Shown here in pieces: positions 7,284-12,413 of a stretch of DNA of 12,724 bases. Position 1 is the first letter of the stretch. Each line of letters opens with the position of its first letter. Under the pieces are notes generated by a model. It was not told the DNA's origin. It saw only the letters and a list, made by a program, of their open reading frames with translations, and ran no database searches. The stretch comes from Bifidobacterium breve (lineage in GTDB: Bacteria; Actinomycetota; Thermoleophilia; Miltoncostaeales; Miltoncostaeaceae). The position numbers were made by a program, and so were the translations under genes. The stretch covers positions 1 to 12,724 of the forward strand of contig CAMCOB010000030.1 of assembly GCA_945876305.1 (NCBI GenBank), read 5' to 3'.

Positions 7284-8443
7284 TACTGGGCGAGAACCCC
7301 GCGGTAGCGCTCCACCGCGGCATCGAGACTCGCCACCGAATCGCCACCGAACTTCTCAACCAGGGCCTGCGCGAGCACGAACGCAATGACGGCCTCGGCA
7401 ATGACGGCCGCCGCGGGCACGGCGCAGATGTCCGACCGCTCCTTGAAGGCCGACGTGGCTTCCTTGCTTTGCACATCAACCGACGCGAGAGGCCTGCTGA
7501 GGGTGGCAATGGGCTTCATGGCGGCCCGCACCACAAGCGGTGCACCGTGGGTCATGCCGCCCTCAAGCCCACCAGAGCGATTGGTGCGGCGGTGGTAGCC
7601 CTTCTCCTCGTTCCAGAAAATCTCGTCATGCGCGGCGCTTCCCCGGATGCGCCCCAGTTCAAACCCGGCGCCGATCTCAACACCCTTGATCGCCTGAATG
7701 CCGAGCACCGCCTGGCCGATGCGGCCATCCAGGCGGGCATCGCCACTCACGTGCGACCCGAGCCCGGGGATGGGATCAAACACCCACACCTCAAAGATGC
7801 CGCCCAGGGTGTCGCTGTCCTGCCCCGCGGCCTTGATGGCCGCACGCATGCGCACAGATGCGTCGGCGTCAAGCGCCCGCACGGGGCTCTCATCAACGCC
7901 TTCGAAGTCGGCGAGCGAGAGGTCGTCACGCACCGGGGCCGCCTCGGGCCCCACCTGCACAACGTGGCTGCGCACCTCCATGCCGTACCGGCGGATAAGC
8001 GCCTTGGCGACGCCTCCCGCGGCCACGCGCGCCGCTGTCTCGCGGGCGCTCGCGCGCTCGAGAATGTTGCGCAGGTCGTCGGTCTCATACTTCTGCATAC
8101 CCGCCAGGTCTGCATGGCCCGGACGCGGAAGCGTGATGGGCGCCACCTCAGATGCGGGCTCCCAAATCGCCATGCGGTCTTCCGACCAGTTGGCGAAGTC
8201 GCGGTTCATCACCATGAGCGCGACGGGACTGCCCAGCGTGTGGCCATGGCGGATACCGGCCGTTACCTGCACGCGATCGGTCTCGATCTTCTGGCGCCCG
8301 CCGCGGCCATACCCCAGTTGACGACGCGCGAGATCGGCGTCGATGTCGTTGGGCGTCAGCGGCAACCCGGACGGGAGGCCTTCGACGATGGTCGTAAGTG
8401 CGGGGCCGTGCGACTCGCCCGCTGTTCGGTAGGTCAGCGCCAT
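7283..8443 (-). CDS. aroC: Chorismate synthase, as likely produced from an internal start
   Basis: Starting at the ATG at 8443-8441 gives 386 residues, the normal length of chorismate synthase, which makes chorismate from EPSP with reduced FMN. It opens MALTYRTAGESHGPALTTI, the exact position expected for the family N-terminus, including the histidine of GESHG (residue 12). The second signature is ASARETAARVAAGG and the third is RSGGLEGGMTHGAP, and the FMN/EPSP-binding LGYGRGGRQKIETD region is present. Upstream lie GAGCGGGAA, a weak ribosome site, and TATGCT (8458-8453), the same hexamer found before rnhA. The downstream aroK start overlaps its stop. I expect free AroC to be made whether or not the fused form also exists. 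Confidence 0.85.
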   Translation of the reverse strand: MALTYRTAGESHGPALTTIVEGLPSGLPLTPNDIDADLARRQLGYGRGGRQKIETDRVQVTAGIRHGHTLGSPVALMVMNRDFANWSEDRMAIWEPASEVAPITLPRPGHADLAGMQKYETDDLRNILERASARETAARVAAGGVAKALIRRYGMEVRSHVVQVGPEAAPVRDDLSLADFEGVDESPVRALDADASVRMRAAIKAAGQDSDTLGGIFEVWVFDPIPGLGSHVSGDARLDGRIGQAVLGIQAIKGVEIGAGFELGRIRGSAAHDEIFWNEEKGYHRRTNRSGGLEGGMTHGAPLVVRAAMKPIATLSRPLASVDVQSKEATSAFKERSDICAVPAAAVIAEAVIAFVLAQALVEKFGGDSVASLDAAVERYRGVLAQ

Positions 8444-9097
8444 TTCCCGCTCAGCATACCCACCGGGGCCGGGTGCTCCGGCACCTCGTGCACGGTCTGT
8501 GGCCCGACGCCCGGGTGTCCCGGCCTCAGGGCGCGGGAGGGGCACGGCGGCGATCTGGCCACGGCGAACGGACGAGGCGGCGCCGGGTGTGTGGTCGGCG
8601 CTGGGCGATCGGGTAACTGCTGAGGGCAGGATGATCAGCGGAAGCACAACTGCCACCACCGCACCCGCCGCAAGAAATGGCGCGAATGGCACCACGGTGC
8701 CCCGGACCCGGCGCCCGTGCGCCGCGGCCCACGTCAGACCGCCGATGCACCCGGCCACCAACGCAACAAGCAGCGCGCCAACGGCGGCGGGCCCCAGCGC
8801 GGCACCGATCAGCACTGCCAGCTTGGCATCCCCCATCCCCATGGCCTCGGGGCGTACAAGGGCCGGCACCATAAGCACCGCTCCCGCGACCGCGGCCCAG
8901 CCCACCACCACCCACCACGGCGCTGTTCCCAGCGCACATCTCAATCCAAGCGTCACGGCGACCCCGGGAATCACCACCACGTCCGGGATCCGTCGCGTGC
9001 GCAGGTCCGTGACCACGCATATCCCCAACACGATGGCCAGCACCACGAGGCCCGCAGCATCCGCCCAGGAGGCGGGCCAGTGGAAGAGAAGGTCCAT
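7283..9097 (-). CDS. aroC: Type IV prepilin peptidase (A24) domain in frame with chorismate synthase
   Basis: One uninterrupted 604-codon frame from the ATG at 9097-9095 covers two unrelated activities. Residues 1-160 are a short CpaA/TadV-like A24 aspartic peptidase without the N-terminal methylase domain. It has several membrane helices and both catalytic aspartates, D31 in VTDLRTRRIPD and D90 in GMGDAKL. Such enzymes cut leader peptides of type IV pilins. Residues 161-218 are a Pro/Ala/Gly/Arg linker. Residues 219-604 are complete chorismate synthase, the last shikimate step. An in-frame TAG four codons before the ATG rules out a longer N-terminus. GC-rich third positions collapse in codons 193-218 (13 of 26 end in A or T), so the linker looks partly non-coding in origin. 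A real membrane-tethered fusion, a lost stop codon, or a sequence error are all possible. Confidence 0.75.
   Translation of the reverse strand: MDLLFHWPASWADAAGLVVLAIVLGICVVTDLRTRRIPDVVVIPGVAVTLGLRCALGTAPWWVVVGWAAVAGAVLMVPALVRPEAMGMGDAKLAVLIGAALGPAAVGALLVALVAGCIGGLTWAAAHGRRVRGTVVPFAPFLAAGAVVAVVLPLIILPSAVTRSPSADHTPGAASSVRRGQIAAVPLPRPEAGTPGRRATDRARGAGAPGPGGYAEREMALTYRTAGESHGPALTTIVEGLPSGLPLTPNDIDADLARRQLGYGRGGRQKIETDRVQVTAGIRHGHTLGSPVALMVMNRDFANWSEDRMAIWEPASEVAPITLPRPGHADLAGMQKYETDDLRNILERASARETAARVAAGGVAKALIRRYGMEVRSHVVQVGPEAAPVRDDLSLADFEGVDESPVRALDADASVRMRAAIKAAGQDSDTLGGIFEVWVFDPIPGLGSHVSGDARLDGRIGQAVLGIQAIKGVEIGAGFELGRIRGSAAHDEIFWNEEKGYHRRTNRSGGLEGGMTHGAPLVVRAAMKPIATLSRPLASVDVQSKEATSAFKERSDICAVPAAAVIAEAVIAFVLAQALVEKFGGDSVASLDAAVERYRGVLAQ
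8453..8458 (-). promoter_or_regulatory. Possible internal -10 element before aroC
   Basis: TATGCT on the minus strand ends 9 nt before the internal aroC ATG and repeats the hexamer preceding rnhA. No good -35 is seen at normal spacing. It lies in the linker section where codon bias is lost, which fits a former intergenic region. Confidence 0.3.
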
Positions 9098-9200
9098 ACG
9101 GCGACGCTAGGCCTCAAAATGCCACCGCCAGCGACCATCCCGTGCCAGCACCCACGCGCCCCTGTACCAATTGGGCACGGCGCTTCTATGCTCCCCCGCC
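9098..9200. promoter_or_regulatory. Divergent promoter region between the aro operon and rnhA
   Basis: This 103-bp gap drives the long minus-strand operon and the plus-strand rnhA. On the minus strand TAGCGT (9109-9104) ends 6 nt before the operon ATG. On the plus strand TATGCT (9187-9192) ends 8 nt before the rnhA ATG at 9201. Neither start has a well-spaced Shine-Dalgarno (a GAGG on the minus strand is 14 nt from the ATG), so both transcripts may begin at or next to their start codons. No convincing -35 hexamers are visible. Confidence 0.45.
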
Positions 9201-9725
9201 ATGAACGCCGCGTCATCCTCCTTCACTGTCGTCACCGATGGCGCCTGCTCTGGCAATGGCACCGCATCTGCCCGCGGGGGATGGGCCGCCATCGTCATCG
9301 CACCCGACGGCAGCGAACTGGTGCTCACAGGGGCCGAGGCCCCCAGCACCAATAACCGCATGGAGCTCACCGCAGCGATCGAAGGGCTTGCAGCCGCACC
9401 GGCCGGGTCGGCAGTCACTTTGGTCACCGACTCGTCATACGTGGCCAAGGCCATCAGCGACCGCTGGATCGATGGCTGGCAGCGCCGCGGATGGCGCACC
9501 ACCGACAAGAAGCCCGTGGCCAACCGGGAACTGTGGGAACGCATGCTGGTGGAGATCGCCCGCCACGCAACTGTTACACCCACCCTTGTACGCGGGCATG
9601 CGGGCCACGAACTGAACGAGCGGGCCGACGAACTCGCCCAGTTCGCGGCGGCCACAGGCGAGGCCACGGCGCCCCCGGCCGACGCCCCACGGGCCGGCGA
9701 TCAGATGGGTTTCGACCTGTCGTAG
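9201..9725 (+). CDS. rnhA: Ribonuclease HI
   Basis: RNase HI cuts the RNA strand of RNA-DNA hybrids such as R-loops and primers. From the ATG at 9201 it has 174 residues. All catalytic residues are present: D13 in VVTDGACSGNG, E55 in NNRMELTAA, D77 in VTDSSYV, H133 in RGHAGHE and D143 in NERADELA. The tryptophan-rich basic handle WIDGWQRRGWRTTDKK (89-104) marks a substrate-binding protrusion as in E. coli RNase HI. A TTG at 9171 would add ten residues that the family does not need, so the ATG is chosen. About 20 extra C-terminal residues end in QMGFDLS, discussed under findings. No ribosome binding site is visible, which suits leaderless translation. Confidence 0.95.
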   Translation: MNAASSSFTVVTDGACSGNGTASARGGWAAIVIAPDGSELVLTGAEAPSTNNRMELTAAIEGLAAAPAGSAVTLVTDSSYVAKAISDRWIDGWQRRGWRTTDKKPVANRELWERMLVEIARHATVTPTLVRGHAGHELNERADELAQFAAATGEATAPPADAPRAGDQMGFDLS

Positions 9726-9750
9726 CGGTTGGCGCACCCGACCCGACGGC

Positions 9751-9760
9751 ACGGCGCCGT
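9751..9760. promoter_or_regulatory. 10-bp perfect palindrome upstream of the dsbA-like gene
   Basis: ACGGCGCCGT lies 47 nt before the dsbA-like start in the 82-nt gap after rnhA. It could be a small operator or the stem of a short hairpin. In DNA this GC-rich it may be chance, and no T tract follows. Confidence 0.25.
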
Positions 9761-9807
9761 TACGGATGCGATCATGCCTCCGTCATCGATCAAGAGAGAG
9801 GACCCGG

Positions 9808-10509
9808 ATGTCTCGTCGGGCATGGCTGATCAGCGGAGCGGTTCTTGCGGCGATCATCGTCGTTGTGGTTGCCATCGTGGTGAGCGTGTCAGGAGGCGAC
9901 TCCTCGACCAGCGCATCAACCCCGTCGGATGGATCGGTTTCCGGCGCCACCGAGGTGCTCGCTCTCACCAAGGGCATCCCGCAGTCAGGCTTTACCATCG
10001 GCAAGACGTCCGCCCCCGTCACGGTGAAGGAATTCGTCGACCCGCAGTGTCCCGTGTGCGAGAAGGCAGCCACCGGCGCCGTCGTTGCGCTGGTCAAGGG
10101 GCCGGTGCGCGCAGGCGACGCCAAGCTCGTGATCGTGCCGCTCAAGTTCATCGGGTCCGACTCGGTCACCGCATCACAGGCGATCGCCGCCGCCGCGGAT
10201 CAGGACCGCGGCTTCGTCTTCACTGACATCCTCTATCGCAACCAGGGGCAGGAGAACTCCGGATGGGTCACGCCGGATCTCCTCAAGAACATCGCGAGCG
10301 CCATCCCGGGCATTGACGTGGCCACGTGGGAGAAGGCAAGCACCGCGCAGGCTGCCGGAGACGCCGTGTTCGCCGCAAGCGACGAGGCCACCGCAGCTGG
10401 CGTCAACGCCACCCCGACGTTCGTCCTCACAGGCCCCGGCGGAACGAAGACGCTCACAGGAGCCATCCCGGCCGCCGAGCTGCTGTCGGCAGTCACGGCG
10501 GTTAGCTGA
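9808..10509 (+). CDS. Membrane-anchored DsbA-like thiol-disulfide oxidoreductase
   Basis: This protein should introduce disulfide bonds into exported proteins outside the membrane. The start is the ATG at 9808, preceded by GAGAGGA with a 5-nt spacer; an ATG at 9766 in the same frame lacks a ribosome site and would spoil the N-terminal signal. The 233 residues comprise a positively charged start, one membrane segment (about 6-27), a Ser/Thr/Gly-rich stalk (28-48), then a thioredoxin-fold domain of the DsbA type. The active site is DPQCPVC with C81 and C84, and the cis-proline is P203 in NATPTFVL. The GIPQSGFTIGKTSAPVTVKEF lead-in is typical of actinobacterial DsbA-like proteins. The next gene encodes its likely electron acceptor, a VKOR homologue, in an overlapping frame. 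Confidence 0.92.
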   Translation: MSRRAWLISGAVLAAIIVVVVAIVVSVSGGDSSTSASTPSDGSVSGATEVLALTKGIPQSGFTIGKTSAPVTVKEFVDPQCPVCEKAATGAVVALVKGPVRAGDAKLVIVPLKFIGSDSVTASQAIAAAADQDRGFVFTDILYRNQGQENSGWVTPDLLKNIASAIPGIDVATWEKASTAQAAGDAVFAASDEATAAGVNATPTFVLTGPGGTKTLTGAIPAAELLSAVTAVS

Positions 10510-10958
10510 CCCTGCGCGCGCCCGGCTTCCGCCTGCGCATCGCGCAGGCCGTACTGGCGATCCTCGGCCTGGGGATCACCGTCTACCTCTCGTATGAGCA
10601 GGCCACCGGGGGTGAGGCCGCCTGTGTCATTGGTGGCGGCTGCGCCACGGTGCAGTCATCCAAGTACGCCGTGCTCGCAGGGGTTCCACTGGCGTACTTG
10701 GGCGTGGTCACCTACGCCATCCTGCTGGCGTCGGCGTTCATCCCGCGCTTTCCGGGGCGCATCATCGCGCTGATCGTCGCCGTGTGCGGCGTCATATTTT
10801 CGATGTGGCTGCAGTACGCCGAGCTCTTCCTCATCAAGGCCATCTGCCCATGGTGCGTGGCGAGCGCCATCATCATGGTCATCTCACTCGGTGTTGCGAT
10901 TGGCCGTATCGTGAAGGCTGGCGACCTGAAGAGTGATGCGGCGGCGGCCGGCCCCTAA
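10506..10958 (+). CDS. Vitamin K epoxide reductase (VKOR) family protein, CTG start
   Basis: Bacterial VKOR homologues reoxidise DsbA-like proteins and pass electrons to membrane quinone. The essential features are the loop cysteines C40 and C46, then the VQSSKYA region and GVPLAYLG, and the C-terminal CPWC (C114, C117) inside the last helices. About four membrane helices are evident. The first annotatable GTG, at 10650, would remove both loop cysteines and the first helix. The frame runs open upstream to a TAG at 10503, with no ATG, GTG or TTG in between. The best start is therefore CTG at 10506, giving 150 residues and a CTGA overlap with the dsbA-like stop, the same geometry as the ATGA junctions elsewhere here. 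Only 6 of the 48 added codons end in A or T, which supports their being coding. Confidence 0.9.
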   Translation: MTLRAPGFRLRIAQAVLAILGLGITVYLSYEQATGGEAACVIGGGCATVQSSKYAVLAGVPLAYLGVVTYAILLASAFIPRFPGRIIALIVAVCGVIFSMWLQYAELFLIKAICPWCVASAIIMVISLGVAIGRIVKAGDLKSDAAAAGP

Positions 10959-11134
10959 CCGCGCTTCTTCAGGCCCATCAGCACAAACCACATCAACACC
11001 AGCACCATGCCGCAGATGCCCGCCACGGCCAGCATCCCGAGCGCCAGCCCTACAAGGATCCCCACGAAGGCCAGTCCAGTGATAACGGCGAGCGTGATGG
11101 CGACTGGACGGCTGGGGCCAGCGGATTCGGACAT
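10955..11134 (-). CDS. Small 59-residue membrane protein, function unknown
   Basis: An ATG at 11134-11132 opens a 59-codon frame ending TAG at 10957-10955. The product begins MSESAGPSRPVAITLAV and ends MGLKKRG. The middle is almost entirely hydrophobic (about residues 11-55) with a Gly/Ala break, consistent with two membrane helices or one long hairpin and a cytoplasmic basic tail. I do not recognise the family. Evidence for a real gene: 48 of 59 codons end in G or C, as in neighbouring genes, and TAGCGT sits 6 nt before the ATG, matching the aro operon start. Its stop shares bases with the VKOR stop on the other strand, so the two genes converge with no space for a separate terminator. Nothing indicates its role. 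Confidence 0.6.
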   Translation of the reverse strand: MSESAGPSRPVAITLAVITGLAFVGILVGLALGMLAVAGICGMVLVLMWFVLMGLKKRG

Positions 11135-11229
11135 GCCCGCACGCTAGCCGAGGAACCGCCGCGGGGTGCCGTGCAACATGTGCGGCCGTCCACCCCCAGC
11201 CCCCGGCGGCACCGGTACATTCCCGCCCC
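11135..11229. promoter_or_regulatory. Divergent promoter region between the small membrane protein and the secreted hydrolase
   Basis: This 95-bp gap contains TAGCGT on the minus strand (11146-11141), 6 nt before the small membrane protein ATG. On the plus strand it has TACATT (11216-11221), 8 nt before the GTG of the secreted protein. Both fit the TANNNT -10 pattern seen at the other divergent region, with no Shine-Dalgarno at either start. No convincing -35 elements are visible. Confidence 0.4.
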
Positions 11230-12342
11230 GTGGTGATTCCCCGACCTGCCCGCGTTGCGTCCGCTGCCCTTCTGGCCGGGGGCGTCGCCGTGCTCATCGG
11301 CTCCGGTGGCGCGAGTGGTGTGGCCGCAACCGAACTGCACTGCATCGCCGCCGCTGATTCGCAAGCGCTCGATGCCCAGCTCGCGGCGGCGGGCAGCCCG
11401 CTGGCCGGTAATGGCGCAGTGTTCGTGCGTGAGGGAATGGCCAACGGCATCGACCCGCGCTTCATCGTGGCCATCACGGCACAGGAGACGATGCTCCAGA
11501 CATACGGGCCCGCGCAGGAGATTCACAATGCATTCGGTCTGGGTCCGGGCATCGCATTCCCCGACGAGGCGGCCGCGATCACGATGGCGGCCCGCACCCT
11601 GGGTAACTACGCGGCCGACGGCCTCACCACGATCGGGGCCATCAGCGCCAGATGGGCGCCGGTGGGAGCCAGCAATGATCCTCGCGGCCTGAACGCCGGC
11701 TGGTCGGATGGCGTGGGCACGTTCTTCGCTGCACTCGGCGGCGACCCGATGCTGCCCGTGCTCACCACGGCGCAGAACCCCGCACCCACCTGTGCGCCCG
11801 CCGGATCGACAGCGGCCCCCGGGGCATCGATCAGCGCGTCGGGCATCATCCCGGCAGTCACGCCCACAGACGGCCCGGCCATGGTCACCATCTGGGGTGG
11901 CCTCGTGCCTGCCGCGACCGGTACGGCCCTGGCGCAGGGTGGCGACCCCACCTCGCGACGCCCCGCCGTCATTGACGGGTTCGCGTTCCCCCTCGCCCCG
12001 CCCGCATCGGCGCCTGTGCGATATGTCGATGCCGCCAGTGAGCCGGTGGTCCTCACGTCCGCTCCCGGCGTCACTGTGGTGGCCCCATTGGCTGGCCGGT
12101 TGCGCATTGCCTCGGCGGCTGACCAGCGAAGTGGCATCGGCTTCTGGATCGTCTCCACCGGTGGCGACCGAGTCGGCCTCGGCGCGCTTGCCGCATATGA
12201 GGACGGCCTGAGCGAGGGCGTCGTTGTGCCGACCGGTCAGATTCTCGGGCACTCCAACGGGTCTCTCGCAGTCGCATGGCGACGCGGGCGTGTACCTGTG
12301 GCCATATTCCCGCTGCTCAGCGCCACGCGTCCGTCCGACTGA
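11230..12342 (+). CDS. Secreted murein-hydrolase-like protein with a degenerate M23-type domain
   Basis: The 370-residue product has an N-terminal signal: basic residues, a hydrophobic stretch (9-24) and a likely cleavage after VAA near residue 33. Residues 60-170 resemble lysozyme-fold glucosaminidase or lytic-transglycosylase domains: GIDPRFIVAITAQE with a candidate catalytic glutamate E86, then HNAFGLG (99-105), a region of AAARTLGNYAADG type, and a NAGWSDGVGTFFAALGG end. Residues 175-245 are a Pro/Ala/Thr linker. Residues 250-365 follow the LytM/M23 beta-sheet pattern (PGVTVVAPLAGRLRIA, then VVVPTGQILGHSNG), but the HxxxD and HxH zinc motifs are absent, with SLAVAW at 345-350 in place of HLHFEV. 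I infer wall cleavage or wall binding outside the cell. The start may be GTG 11230 or GTG 11233. Confidence 0.75.
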   Translation: MVIPRPARVASAALLAGGVAVLIGSGGASGVAATELHCIAAADSQALDAQLAAAGSPLAGNGAVFVREGMANGIDPRFIVAITAQETMLQTYGPAQEIHNAFGLGPGIAFPDEAAAITMAARTLGNYAADGLTTIGAISARWAPVGASNDPRGLNAGWSDGVGTFFAALGGDPMLPVLTTAQNPAPTCAPAGSTAAPGASISASGIIPAVTPTDGPAMVTIWGGLVPAATGTALAQGGDPTSRRPAVIDGFAFPLAPPASAPVRYVDAASEPVVLTSAPGVTVVAPLAGRLRIASAADQRSGIGFWIVSTGGDRVGLGALAAYEDGLSEGVVVPTGQILGHSNGSLAVAWRRGRVPVAIFPLLSATRPSD

Positions 12343-12369
12343 TCGCGTCCCGCGAGGGCACCGGGCGGC

Positions 12370-12375
12370 TATCGT
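12370..12375 (+). promoter_or_regulatory. Possible -10 element of the dehydrogenase gene
   Basis: TATCGT in the 71-nt gap after the secreted hydrolase fits the TANNNT form. A transcript from here would have a leader of about 33 nt carrying GAGGAG. No -35 is recognised. Confidence 0.25.
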
Positions 12376-12402
12376 GCCCACACCTGCCCCGCAAGCGAGT
12401 TT

Positions 12403-12408
12403 GAGGAG
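12403..12408 (+). promoter_or_regulatory. Shine-Dalgarno site of the dehydrogenase gene
   Basis: GAGGAG lies 5 nt before the GTG at 12414. It decides that start over the in-frame ATG at 12429, which has no ribosome site and would cut the first beta strand. Confidence 0.7.
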
Positions 12409-12413
12409 CGTTC

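Noticed and set aside
7469..8623. A 384-codon plus-strand open frame opposite aroC
   Set aside because: It mirrors chorismate synthase in another frame and lacks a plausible start signal or domain.
9171..9200. TTG start of RNase HI ten codons upstream
   Set aside because: No ribosome site precedes it, it would include the likely -10 element, and the extra residues are not part of the RNase H fold.
10650..10958. VKOR protein starting at the GTG at 10650
   Set aside because: This start removes the first helix and both loop cysteines needed for VKOR activity. The upstream codons are in frame, coding-like and family-conserved.
12343..12355. Small hairpin TCGCG-TCC-CGCGA after the secreted hydrolase as a terminator
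   Set aside because: The stem is only 5 bp with a 3-nt loop and no T tract follows, so it is not a convincing intrinsic terminator.
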